From Penium margaritaceum (taxonomy: Eukaryota; Streptophyta; Zygnematophyceae; Desmidiales; Peniaceae), in NCBI GenBank assembly GCA_023375785.1, contig SZWC01001161.1, positions 106,933-170,932 of the forward strand: a stretch of 64,000 nucleotides of DNA. The letters run 5' to 3'. Numbering within the stretch: the stretch's first letter is position 1; each line of letters opens with the position of its first letter. The translations under genes were made by a program, and so were the position numbers. Of this stretch, positions 25,901 to 37,384 are shown piece after piece. The notes below the pieces were generated by a model. The model saw nothing but the letters and a program-made list of their open reading frames with translations, had not been told where the DNA came from and made no database searches.

Positions 25901-26339
25901 AAATACAATGGTACCCAAGGCACACTCGGAGGCGCTTGAGGACTCAAAAGGGAGTCCAAGGTCCGGGGGAGGACTCCGCAAAGGGCTGCGGGTCTCCCAT
26001 GTGAGGGGGAGCAGTCTAGCGAGGAGGCAAGTACTCCCAGGTCATCTCGGGGAGGTGGCCAACTGCCGTGGCAAGCAGCAACACCAACACAACGGAGGTC
26101 ACAAGGCAGGCCACAGGGGCGCTGCCAAGTCCCGCATGCGGGCACAAGTGACGACAGCGTGGAGCAAGGCATCCGCCGCTATGTGTTGTGATTGGTGGAG
26201 GGCAGCTAAGAAGAGTTGCTCACAGTGGCAGCTTGGCCGGGAAGCAGAGCATGGCAGATGTTCAAGGACAGGGCATCAAGGCTGCGGTGCAAGGGGGAGA
26301 CTGTTGACATGGTGTGCCCCTTGCCATGAGTGCCGTTGA
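22932..26339 (+). CDS. Copia-type Gag fused to a long repeat-rich low-complexity region
   Basis: 1,135 codons from ATG in GCCATGGCA context. Residues ~1-200 look like the UBN2/Copia Gag capsid region: FPLWRWTIEVYL near the N-terminus, ASEAWAWL, then a helical stretch ending LLALPNSW. Two CX2CX4HX4C zinc knuckles follow at 234-247 and 305-318, expected to bind RNA. Residues ~424-468 (VLSVSHLVEEGLVVTF...KRGVYQIRADV) resemble the Copia pre-integrase segment, but the protease that should precede it is not visible. The remaining ~650 residues are rich in K, R, Q, E, G and A with degenerate repeats (core HKAGHKGAA...VAARRT) starting near residues 574, 680, 784 and 1054. The frame crosses the polypurine tract and stops 38 bp inside the 3' LTR. 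It probably makes virus-like-particle protein usable by a partner element; the tail's role is unknown. Confidence 0.85.
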   Translation: MARTEQESSIDVLLPDGRDFPLWRWTIEVYLDDKGLLELVRGEERAPAASATAEEVEAFEKRNNEALALIATALCPAQRAHVQGCTKASEAWAWLCNAHDPSCLQQRLLLIKWLFTLQADEETSPSELAQEVKSMVSRCHQAGWVIDSQLQVAALLLALPNSWASTITSDDDLRDKMLTFEEAAQVVCDRWTKTIVAEQGTMSAASALIVRSQRGEGDKGEERTCPRRTKKGACHQCGQEGHWRRDCTRGAADLVMKVAEGQQTNVAVADFVRSTRGAEMAEPEAGEWQAYLERGGSTRPQKGTCYKCGQQGHWKATCTAEAVDSDKRVGRGRQAEAVVDTPCTSDQLHAAGADVVGDHEACRGHATSTTSKGEQKAKQQTKAAALHHNGGDVLRGGKKQVDESVRKKAAAGRRLEAPDLVTEVLSVSHLVEEGLVVTFTRKGCLLKEEGSGHVVARGAHKRGVYQIRADVLMRRSRDYDVDSRRSKEAVAAASKKGQPKGAVGGMEGTIQAGSRDLDQKERHATGRRVMGVQSPREAKEVVHVADQPGEGMDGKRPGSPNGHKGPNTAGEVNRRHKAGHKGAAEFHGGATVAARRTMQQKEDGMKVRPQVESEELRTSAEGEMLHRNDDQNPRAQVPRPGAGASRAQGSASGPEEEESGGMTLRSQPEGKRLGAAEVVNREHDAATKGVVKSQEEALVVARRTTQQRKDAIRAVPQDEPKGLIAAADRDQEHHAAGGRAVGAPQQNWAGVVRRVAQQGESKSKQLSSPQEQNALQATLMVDRGYKAGQEGAAKSHAGEMVAERRTRTQGAVKVSSAPSPQGGGQALEGHATEDATGVSASLKSAKQADEACNIHSVEEGSGISASLYSPKEGAPVHEECDEGAKTKGPAPEALPKGERHAHLGRVARKRQQHRRRLKEQTQLQHHGSREAGCNKGQASAGSVGANSLVKTARAKVVSSRAKISTKEALQQGGGGVQNAEPSSQGAEGAKNTMVPKAHSEALEDSKGSPRSGGGLRKGLRVSHVRGSSLARRQVLPGHLGEVANCRGKQQHQHNGGHKAGHRGAAKSRMRAQVTTAWSKASAAMCCDWWRAAKKSCSQWQLGREAEHGRCSRTGHQGCGARGRLLTWCAPCHECR
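26291..26300 (+). other. Polypurine tract of TR-GAG-like element
   Basis: AAGGGGGAGA ends one base before the 3' LTR's TGTTG, the usual position of the plus-strand primer in Copia elements. Confidence 0.88.
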
Positions 26340-27033
26340 TCGTACTCCCTGGTTTGACCACTGAAAAGTGGTCGAACACCTGATCTGACTTTAGATTTGC
26401 ATTCCTTGGATTTTTCCATGCAGGATCGAGCTTTGAATCGCTCGATTTGAGTGAGTATTCAGAAAGTTAGCCTAGCCCGAAAATCGGGTGTTGGGCGTGT
26501 GGAATCTGGTACCCGACATAGGTGGCGGGATAATCCACCGCCAGTGATCCTAGTTCATCTCCAATGGGCTCCAAAGGCATATGGGCCATGAAGGAATGAA
26601 TCTGGATGGTCCCCTGGACCAAGGCGAGCCCCTCCCCACGTTGGGATGACAGGAAGAACGCTTCGACAGGCCACCGTCGAAGCGCCTCCCTTCACTCCTG
26701 TTCGTGGGCATGGTGGGCGGTTCGGCTCCACCAAGGGTTACTTCGACGGCCGTAGCAGGGGCTCTACTGCTCCGATTTGGGCGTGCTTGGATGCGTTGGA
26801 AAGCTAAGATAACAGGCTATACGAATCTGATGTAATCTCACTATGCTAAGTAACAAAAACGTGTTTCGATTCAGATCTACTGAATGCGACGTGTTCTGCC
26901 CACTCACATCCGTGATCCTTGTGCTCCACACTCTTCACCATTGGTGTCCCTTGGCTGCCCCAAAACCTTGGTAGCGTGAACCAGCAAGAGCTAGGCATCC
27001 TTGAGGGTGCCTCCACACCCACTAGAGCCAACA
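26302..27033 (+). repeat. 3' LTR of TR-GAG-like element
   Basis: 732 bp, same length as the 5' LTR, ends CAACA and is followed by CAAAG. The three hairpins recur at about +4,169. The gag frame terminates inside its first 40 bp. Confidence 0.94.
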
Positions 27034-27038
27034 CAAAG
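27034..27038 (+). repeat. Target-site duplication, right copy (CAAAG)
   Basis: Directly follows the LTR's CAACA; the satellite then continues AACTTCAATACG in register. Confidence 0.93.
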
Positions 27039-29908
27039 AACTTCAATACGTAGTGGCACGGTGTGGCTACTATTCACACCAAACAACCAAACTAGGCATA
27101 TGTCACTGACCATGACCGAATAATTTCAATATGGGTGGTCAACGTTCACAAACCATAACACGAGTCACAAACGGTCAGAGGGGGAAAAAATGGTATGGGA
27201 ATATCAGTTCTCAACTAGCAAGTAAAACGACCTTCAATCAGTAGTAGCACGGTGTGGCTACCATGCACAATGACCGACCAAAGTAGGCATATGTTCGGCC
27301 TTTGACCACAGAAATCCGCTGTGTGTGGTCAACATTGACACTTCATAATACGAGTCACAAATGGTCAGAGGGAGAAACAATGGTTTGGGAACACCAAGTA
27401 TCAACTAAAAAGCACAAGGACCTTCAATGAGTTCTGGCACGGTGTGGATACCATGCACAATGACCAACCAAAGTAGGCACATGTCACTGACCACGACCAA
27501 AGAAAGTCACCATGTGTGGTAACCTTTGACAACTCATAACACGAGTCACAAATGGTCAGAGTGGAAAATAATGGTTTCTGAATACTAGTGTTTGACTAGA
27601 AAGTACAAATACCTTTAATATTTAGTGGCACTGTGTGGCTACAATGCACATTGACCAACCAAAGTATGCATATGTCACTGACCATGACCAAAGAATTTCA
27701 CTTCATGTGGTCAATGTTGACAACTCACAACACAAGTCACAGATAGTCAGAGGGGGTAACAATGGTTTGGGCAGACTAGCTATTAACTAGAAAGCACAAA
27801 GACCTTCAATACATAGTGACACGGCGTGGTAACCATGTACAGTGACAAACAAAAGTAGGCATATGTCACTAACAATGACCAAACAAATTTCACAGTGTGT
27901 GGTCAACGTTGAAAACTCATAACACGGGTCACAAATGGTCAGAGGGGGAAACAATCGGTTGGGAACACTAGTTATCAACTAGCAAGTACAAAGTCCTTCA
28001 ACAAGCAGTGGCACGGTGTGGCTAGCGTAGTGACCAACCAAAGGATGCATACGTCACAGACTATGACCAAAGAAGTCCACTATGTGTTGTCAGCATTGAC
28101 AGCTCACAACACGAGTCACAAATGGTCAGAGGGAGAGACAATGGTTTGGGAACCCAATGTATCGACTAGAAAGGACAAAGAACTTCAATACGTAGTGGCG
28201 AGGTGTGGCTACTATTCACACCAAACAACCAAACTAGGCATATGTCACTGACCATGAACGAATAATTTCAATATGGGTGGTCAACGTTCACAAACCATAA
28301 CACGAGTCACAAACGGTCAGAGGGGGAAACAATGGTACGGGAATATCAGTTCTCAACTAGCAAGTAAAACAAACTTCAATCAGTAGTAGCACGGTGTGGC
28401 TATCATGCACAATGACCGACCAAAGTAGGCATATGTTCTGCCTTTGACCACAGAAATCCGCTGTGTGTGGTCAACATTGACACTTCATAATACGAGTCAC
28501 AAATGGTCAGAGGGAGAAACAATGGTTTGGGAACACCAAGTATCAACTAAAAAGCACAAGGACCTTCAATGAGTTGTGGCACGGTGTGGATACCATGCAC
28601 AATGACCAACCAAAGTAGGCACATGTCACTGACCACGACCAAAGAAAGTCACCATGTGTGGTAACCTTTGACAACTCATAACACCAGTCACAAATGGTCA
28701 GAGTGGAAAATAATTATTTCTGAATACTAGTGTTTGACTAGCAAGTACAAATACCTTTAATATGTAGTGGCACTGTGTGGCTACAATGCACAGTGACCAA
28801 CCAAAGTATGCATATGTCACTGACCATGACCAAAGAATTTCACTTCATGTGGTCAATGTTGACAACTCACAACACAAGTCACAGATAGTCAGAGGGGGTA
28901 ACAATGGTTTGGGCAGACTAGCTATCAACTAGAAAGCACAAAGACCTTCAATACATAGTGACACGGCGTGGTAACCATGTACAGTGACAAACCAAAGTAG
29001 GCATATGTCACTAACCATGACCAAACGAATTTCACAGTGTGTGATCAACATTGAAAACTCATAACACGGGTCACAAATGGTCAGAGGGGGAAACAATCGG
29101 TAGGGAACACTAGTTATCAACTAGCAAGTACAAAGTCCTTCAACAAGCAGTGGCACGGTGTGGCTAGCGTAGTGACCAACCAAAGGATGCATACGTCTGA
29201 GACTATGACCGAAGAAGTCCACTATGTGTTTTCAGCATTGACAGCTCACAACACGAGTCACAAATGGTCAGAGGGAGAGACAATGGTTTGGGAACCCAAT
29301 GTATCGACTAGAAAGGACAAAGAACTTCAATACGTAGTGGCACGGTGTGGCTACTATTCACACCAAACAACCAAACTAGGCATATGTCACTGACCATGAC
29401 CGAATAATTTCAATATGGGTGGTCAACGTTCACCAACCATAACACGAGTCACAAACGGTCAGAGGGGGAAACAATGGTATTGGAATATCAGTTCTCAACT
29501 AGCAAGTAAAACGACCTTCAATCAGTAGTAGCACATTGTTGCTACCATGCACAATGACCGACCAAAGTAGGCATATGTTCTGCCTTTGACCACAGAAATC
29601 CGCTGTGTGTGGTCAACATTGACACTTCATAATACGAGTCACAAATGGTCAGAAGGAGAAACAATGGTTTCGGAACACCAGGTATCAACTAAAAAGCACA
29701 AGGACCTTCAACGAGTTGTGGCACGGTGTGGATACCATGCACGATGACCAACCAAAGTAGGCACATGTCACTGACCATGACCAAAGAAAGTCACCATGTG
29801 TGATAAACTTTGACAACTCAAAACACGAGTCACAAATGGTCAGAGTGGAAAATAATGGTTTCTGAATACTAGCTATCGACTAGCAAGTACAAATCCCTTT
29901 AATATGTG

Positions 29909-30100
29909 GTTGTACAGTGTGGCCACAATGCACAGTGACCAACCAAAGTATACATATGTCACTAACCATGACCAAACGAATTTCACAGTGTGTGGTCAAC
30001 GTTGAAAACTCATAACACGAGTCACAAATGGTCAGAGGGGAAAACAATGGATTGGGAACACTAGTTATCAACTAGCAAGTACAAAGACCTTCAACAAGCA
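29909..30100 (+). repeat. E/F hybrid monomer
   Basis: Closes a clean pentamer: the A monomer starts at 29,150 and the next A at 30,101, 951 bp apart. Its tail reads GACCTTCAACAAG rather than the GACGTTCAACAAG of the other hybrids. Confidence 0.85.
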
Positions 30101-31246
30101 GTGGCACGGTGTGGCTAGCGTGCACAGTGACCAACCAAAGGATGCATACGTCACTGACTATGACCGAAGAAGTCCACTATGTGTGGTCAACATTGACAAC
30201 TCATAACACGAGTCACAAATGGTCAGAGGGAGAGACAATGGTTTGGGAACCCTATGTATCGACTAGAAAGGACAAAGAACTTCAATACCTAGGGCCTCGT
30301 TGTGGCTAATATGCACACCAAACAACCAAACTAGGCATATGTCACTGACCATGACCAAATAATTTCAATATGGGTGGTCAAGGTTCACCAACCATAACAC
30401 GACTCACAAACGGTCAGAGGGGGAAACAATGGTATGGCAATATCTGTTCTCAACTAGCAAGTTAAACAAACTTCAATCAGTAGTAGCACGGTGTGGCTAT
30501 CATGCACAATGACCAACCAAAGTAGGCATATGTACTCCCTTTGACCAAAGAAATCCGCTGTGTGTGGTCAACATTGACACTTCATAATACGAGTCACAAA
30601 TGGTTAGAGGGGAAAACAATGGTTTGGGAACACCAGGTATCAACTAAAAAGCACAAGGACCTTCAATGAGTTGTGGCACGGTGTGGATACCATGCACGAT
30701 GACCAACCTAAGTAGGCACATGTCACTGACCATGACCAAGGAAAGTCACCATGTGTGGTAAACATTGACAACTCATCACACGAGTCACAAATGGTCAGAC
30801 TGGAAGATAATGGTTTCTGAATACTAGTTATCGACGAGCAAGTACAAATACCTTTAATATGTAGTGGCACTGTGTGGCTACAATGCACAGTGACCAACCA
30901 ACGTATGCATATGTCACTGACCATGACCAAAGAATTTCACTTCATGTGGTCAATGTTGACAACTCACAACACGAGTCACAGATAGTCAGAGGGGGTAACA
31001 ATGGATTGGGAAGACTAGCTATCAACTAGAAAGCACAAAGACCTTCAATACATAGTTACACGGCGTGGTAACCATGTACAGTGACAAACCAAAGTAGGCA
31101 TATGTCACTAACCATGACCAAACGAATTTCACAGTGTGTGGTCAACGTTGAAAACTCATAACACGAGTCACAAATGGTCAGAGGGGAAAACAATGGGTCG
31201 GGAACACTACTTATCAACTAGCAAGTACAAAGACCTTCAACAAGCA
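30101..31246 (+). repeat. Reference hexameric HOR (A-B-C-D-E-F)
   Basis: Monomer starts, taken at the GTGGCACGGTGTGG equivalent, are A 30,101; B 30,291; C 30,483; D 30,673; E 30,864; F 31,055; next A 31,247. Each monomer is 190-192 bp and the whole 1,146 bp. Distinguishing sequences are: A GCTAGCGTGCACAGTG; B GCTAATATGCACACC; C GCTA(C/T)CATGCACAATGACC; D GATACCATGCACGATG; E GCTACAATGCACAGTG; F GGTAACCATGTACAGTG. All monomers share orientation and the TGACCA/TGGTCA inverted motifs. Confidence 0.93.
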
Positions 31247-34200
31247 GTGGTACGGTGTGGCTAGCGTTCACAGTGACCAACCAAAGGATGCATACGTCAC
31301 TGACTATGACGGAAGAAGTCCACTATGTGTGGTCAACATTGACAACTCACAACACGAGTCACAAATGGTCAGAGGGAGAGACAATGGTTTGGGAACCCTA
31401 TGTATCGACTAGAAAGGACAAAGAACTTCAATACGTAGCGGCACGGTGTGGCTAATATGCACACCAAACAACCAAACTAGGCATATGTCACTGACCATGA
31501 CCAAATAATTTCAATATGGGTGGTCAACGTTCACCAACCATAACACGATTCACAAACGGTCAGAGGGGGAAACAATGGTATGGGAATATCCGTTCTCAAC
31601 TAGAAAGTCAAACAAACTTCAATCAGTAGTAGCACGGTGTGGCTACCATGCACAATGACCGACCAAAGTAGGCATATGTACTGCCTTTGACCAAAGAAAT
31701 CCGCTGTGTGTGGTCAACATTGACACTTCATAATACGAGTCACAAATGGTCAAAAGGGAAAACAACGGTTTGGGAACACCAGGTATCAACTAAAAAGCAC
31801 AAGGACCTTCAATGAGTTGTGGCACGGTGTGGATACCATGCACGATGACCAACCAAAGCAGGCACATGTCACTGACCATGACTTAAGAAAGTCACCATGT
31901 GTGGTAAACTTTGACAACTCATCACACGAGTCACAAATGGTCAGAATGGAAGACAATGGTTTCTGAATACTAGTTATCGACAAGAAAGTACAAATACCTT
32001 TAATATGTAGTGGCACAGTGTGGCTACAATGCACAGTGACCAACCAAAGTATGCATATGTCACTGACCATGACCAAAGAATTTCACTTCATTTGGTCAAT
32101 GTTGACAACTCACAACACGAGTCACAGATAGTCAGAGGGAGTAACAATGGTTTGGGAAGACTAGCTATCAACTAGAAAGCACAAAGACCTTCATTACATA
32201 GTGACACGGCATGGTAACCATGTACAATGACAAACCAAAGTAGGCATATGTCACTAACCATGACCAAACGAATTTCACTGTGTGTGGTCAACGTTGAAAA
32301 TTCATAACACGAGTCACAAATGGTCAGAAGGGAAAACAATGGGTCGGGAACACTAGTTATCAACTAGCAAGTACAAAGACGTTCAACAAGCAGTGGCACG
32401 GTGTGGCTAGCGTGCACAGTGACCAACCAAAGGATGCGTACGTCACTGACTATAACCGAAGAAGTCCACTATGTGTGGTCAACATTGACAACTCATAACA
32501 CGAGTCACAAATGGTCAGAGGGAGAGACAATGGTTTGGGAACCCTATGTGTTGACTAGAAAGAACAAAGAACTTCAATACGCGGTGGCACGGTATGGCTA
32601 ATATGCACACCAAACAACTAATCTGGGCATATGTCACTAACCCTGACCAACTTATTTCAATATGGGTGGTCAACGTTCACCAACCATAACATGAGTCACA
32701 AAACATCAGAGGGGGAAACAATGGTATGGGAATATCAGTTCTCAACTAGCAAGTAAAACAAACTTCAATCAGTAGTAGCACAGTGTGGCTACCATGCACA
32801 ATGACTGAGCAAAGTAGGCATATGTACTGCCTTTGACCAAAGAAATCCGCTGTGTGGTCAACATTGACATTTCATAATACGAGTCACAAATGGTCAGAGG
32901 GAGAAAAAACGGTTTCGGAACACCAGGTATCAACTAAAAAGCACAAGGACCTTCAATGAGTTGTGGCACGGTGTGGATACCATGCACGATGACCAACCAA
33001 AGTAGGCACATGTCACTGACCATGACCAAAGAAAGTCACCATGTGTGGTAAACTTTGACAACTCATAACACGAGTCACGAATGATCAGAGTGGAAGATAA
33101 TGGTTTCTGAATACTAGTTTTCACCTAGCAAGTACAAATACCTTCAATATGTAGTGGCACAGTGTGGCTACAATGCACAGTGACCAACCAAAGCATGCAT
33201 ATGTCACTGACCATGACCAAAGAATTTCACTTCATGTGGTCAATGTTGACAACTCACAACACAAGTCTGAGATAGTCAGAGGGGGTAACAATGGTTTTCG
33301 CAGACTAGCTATCAACTAGAAAGCACAAAGACCTTCAATACATAGTGACACGGCGTGGTAACCATGTACAGTGACAAACAAAAGTAGGCATATGTCACTA
33401 ACCATGACCAAACGAATTTCACAGTGTGTGGTCAACGTTGAAAACTCATAACACGGGTCACAAATGGTCAGAGGGGGAAACAATCGGTTGGGAACACTAG
33501 TTATCAACTAGCAAGTACAAAGTCCTTCAAAAAGCAGTGGCACGGTGTGGCTAGCGTAGTGACCAACCAAAGGATGCATACGTCACAGACTATGACCGAA
33601 GAAGTCCACTATGTGTTGTCAGCATTGACAGCTCACAACACGAGTCACAAATGGTCAGAGGGAGAGACAATGGTTTGGGAACCCAATGTATCGACTAGAA
33701 AGGACAAAGAACTTCAATACGTAGTGGCACGGTGTGGCTACTATTCACACCAAACAACCAAACTAGGCATATGTCACTGACCATGACCGAATAATTTCAA
33801 TATGGGTGGTCAACGTTCACCAACCATAACACGAGTCACAAACGGTCAGAGGGGGAAACAATGGTATTGGAATATCAGTTCTCAACTAGCAGTTAAAACG
33901 ACCTTCAATCAGTAGTAGCACGGTGTGGCTACCATGCACAATGACCGACCAAAGTAGGCATATGTTCTGCCTTTGACCACAGAAATCTGCTGTGTGTGGT
34001 CAACATTGACACTTCATAATACGAGTCACAAATGGTCAGAGGGAGAAACAATGGTTTGGGAACACCAGGTATCAACTAAAGAGCATAAGGTCCTTCAATG
34101 AGTTGTGGCACGGTATGGATACCATGCACGATGACCAACCAAAGTAGGCACATGTCGCTGACCATGACCAAAGAAAGTCACCATGTGTGGTAAACTTTGA

Positions 34201-34295
34201 CAACTCAAAACACGAGTCACAAATGGTCAGAGTGGAAAATAATGGTTTCTGAATACTAGTAATCAACTAGCAAGTACAAATACCTATAATATGTG

Positions 34296-34487
34296 GTGGC
34301 ACAGTGTGGCCACAATGCACAGTGACCAACCAAAGTATGCATATGTCACTAATCATGACCAAACGAATTTCACAGTGTGTGGTCAACATAGAAAACTCAT
34401 AACACGAGTCACGAATGGTCAAAGGGGAAAACAATGGGTTGGGAACACTAGTTATCAACTAGCAAGTACAAAGACGTTCAACAAGCA
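34296..34487 (+). repeat. E/F hybrid monomer
   Basis: Carries the hybrid's GTGGCCACAATG head and F-type tail with local variants (CTAATCATGACC, CAACATAGAAAAC). Confidence 0.83.
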
Positions 34488-36871
34488 GTTGCACGATGTG
34501 GCTAGCGTGCATTGTGACAAACCAAAGGATGCATACGTCACTGACTATGACCGAAGAAGTCCACTATGTGTGGTCAACATTGACAACTCATAACACGAGT
34601 CACAAATGGTCAAAGGGAGAGACAATGGTTTGGGAACCCTATGTATCGACTAGAAAGAACAAAGAACTTCAATACGCAGTGGCACGGTGTGGCTAATATG
34701 CACACCAAACAACCAAACTAGGCATATGTCACTGACCCTGACCAACTAATTTCAATATGGGTGGTCAACGTTCACCAACCATAACACGAGTCACAAAAAG
34801 TCAGAGGGGGAAACAATGGTATGGGAATATCAGTTCTCAACTAGCAAGTAAAACGAACTTCAATCAGAAGTAGCACAGTGTGGCTACCATGCACAATGAC
34901 CGACCAAAGAAGGCATATGTACTGCCTTTGACCAAAGAAATCCACTGTGTTTGGTCAACGTTGACAACTCATAATACGAGTAACAAATGGTCAGAGGGGA
35001 GAACAATGGTTTGGGAACACCAGGTATCAACTAAAAAGCACAAGGACCTTCAATACGTTGTGCCACGGTGTGGATAACATGCACGATGACCAACCAAAGG
35101 ATGCATACGTCTCTTACTATGACCGAAGAAGTCCACTATGTGTGGTCAACATTGACAACGCATAACACGAGTCACAAATGGTCAGAGGGAGAGACAATGG
35201 TTTGGGAACCCTATGTATTCACTAGAAGAGACAAAGAACTTCAATACGTAGTGGCACGGTGTGGCTACTATGCACACCAAACAACCAAACGAGGCATATG
35301 TCACTGACGATGACCAAATAATTTCAATATGGGTGGTCAACGTTCACCAACCATAACACGAGTCACAAACGGTCAGAGGGGGAAACAATGGTATGGGAAT
35401 ATCAGTTCTCAACTAGCAAGAAAAACGACCTTCAATCAGTAGTAGCACGGTGTGACTACCATGCACAATGACCGACCAAAGTAGGCATATGTTCTGCCTT
35501 TGACCAAAGAAATCCGCTGTGTGTGGTCAACATTGACACTTCATAGTACGAGTCACAAATGGTCAGAGGGAGACACAATGGTTTGGGAACACCAGGTATC
35601 AACTTAAAATCACAAGGACCTTCAATGAGTTGTGGCATGGTGTGGATACCATGCACGATGACCAACCAAAGTAGGCACATGTCACTGATCATGACCAAAG
35701 AAAGTCACCATGTGTGGTAACCTTTGACAACTCATAACACGAGTCACAAATGGTCAGAGTGGAAAATAATGGTTTCTGAATACTAGTGTTTGACTAGCAA
35801 GTACAAATACCTTTTATATGTAGTGGCACTGTGTGGCTACAATGCACAGTGACCAACCAACGTATGCATATGTCACTGACCATGACCAAAGAATTTCACT
35901 TCATGTGGTCAATGTTGACAACTCACAACACAAGTCACAGATAGTGAGAGAGGGTAACAATGGTTTTGGACGACTAGCTATCAACTAGAAAGCACAAAGA
36001 CCTTCAATACGTAGTGACACGGCGTGGTAATCCTGTACAGTGACAAAGCAAAGCATGCGCATGTCACTAACCACGACCAAAAGAATTCCACAGTGTGTGG
36101 TCAACGTTGAAAACTCGTAACACGGGTCACAAATGGTCAGAGGGGGAAACAATCGGTTGGGAACACTAGTTATCAACTAGCAAGTACAAAGTCCTTCAAC
36201 AAGCAGTGGCACGGTGTGGCTAGCGTGCACAGTGACCAACCAAAGGATGCATACGTCACAGACTATGACCGAAGAAGTCCACTATGCGTGGTCAGCATTG
36301 ACAACTTACAACACGAGTCACAGATAGTCAGAGGGGGGTAACAATTGTGTGGGAAGACTAGCTATCAACTGGAAAGCACAAAGACCTTCAATGCGTAGTG
36401 ACATGGGGTAGTAACCACATACTGTGATAAAACAAACTAGGCATATGTCAGTGACCATGACCAAAGAATTTCAATATGGGTGGTCAACGTTCACAACCCA
36501 TAACACGAGTCCAAAATGGTCGGAGGGGGGGGAAATGGTTTCCAAACACTATGTATCTTCTAGCAAGTACAAAGATCTTTCGTATGTATTACCACGGTGT
36601 GGCTACTGTGCACAATGACCTACCCAAGTAGGCATACATCACTGCTCATGACCAAAGAAGTTTAGTGTGTGTGGTCACCGTTCACATGTCATAATACAAG
36701 TAAAACATGCGCAGAGGGAGAAACAATGGTTTGGGAATACTTGGTATCGACTAGCAAGTACAAAAGCCTTCGATAAGTGGTGGCACGGTGTGGCTACCAT
36801 GCACAATGACCAACAAAAGTATGACTGTGTCACTGGACATTTTAAAAAGAATTTCACTGTGTGTAGTCAAC

Positions 36872-37384
36872 TTTCCTTTTTATGGCTGGTCAGTCGGAGG
36901 AACGGTTGACAAGTTATTCAATCTCAAAGTTGCAAAATTTGCAATTCCGTCCGTGTCAATTGTTTATGATTAAACTGACTTTGTTATTATTCATGATTTT
37001 AAAAACTACCCTCTAATCGTACACCCCCTTAGTTTATGTCCTCTACCCATAGGAACTCCTATAACATCATTTGGACATCATATAAACACCATGTGAGTTG
37101 GCTTAGTGCTTATAGAGTTAGATTCTGGAGCGGTAGGTCTTGGGTTTGAATCCTCGTACGCGCAATATAGAATAGGCTCGCGACCTGCGGGGGGGGCGGC
37201 TGTGTTGTGATACCTCTACTCTACCTTCGAGCCCAAGCCGTGGGGGGGTAGGGGGGGTGTCATAATGCGGTCCCAAATCTGTCCTCCAGGTCGTCCACGG
37301 AACATCCCTCTAGGGGGGGTGGGAGGGAGTATTCCAGTGAAGGCACCGATGCGCAACAAATAAACAAAAACCGACCTGGTGTCA
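36872..37384 (+). mobile_element. SINE-like insert, copy 5
   Basis: Complete copy with A box, consensus B box, G-rich segments and A-rich 3' part. It starts TTTCCTTTTTATGG instead of TTTCCTTGTTATGG and has GATGCGCAA in place of TACGCGCAA near its end. Junctions with the satellite are the same as in copies 1-4. Confidence 0.5.

Larger units (their letters stand above)
22133..27033 (+). mobile_element. Non-autonomous LTR retrotransposon, TR-GAG-like, Copia-derived
   Basis: 4,901 bp: two 732-bp LTRs, a 67-bp leader, one 1,135-codon frame and a polypurine tract. LTRs begin TGTTG and end CAACA, and are flanked by a 5-bp CAAAG duplication. The only Pol-related sequence is a short fragment resembling the region just before Copia integrase; no protease D(S/T)G, integrase or reverse-transcriptase motifs are visible. 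Gag-only LTR elements are known in plants as TR-GAGs; assignment to that class is inference. The element needs Pol supplied by another copy. Removing it and one CAAAG reduces the flanking landmark spacing from 6,049 to 1,143 bp, one HOR, so insertion was clean. Confidence 0.92.
27039..36871 (+). repeat. Satellite block 6
   Basis: E/F landmarks occur near 27,791, 28,933, 31,031, 32,177, 33,321 and 35,990. Spacings are 1,142, 2,098, 1,146, 1,144 and 2,669 bp; the last equals fourteen monomers and includes a pentamer at 34.3 kb. The block then runs into the specialised monomers before insert copy 5. No gene is supported. Confidence 0.94.

Noticed and set aside
22917-26172. Open frames antisense or out of frame to the Gag ORF (up to 202 codons)
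   Set aside because: Shadow frames from GC-rich, repeat-containing coding sequence; no domain recognised.
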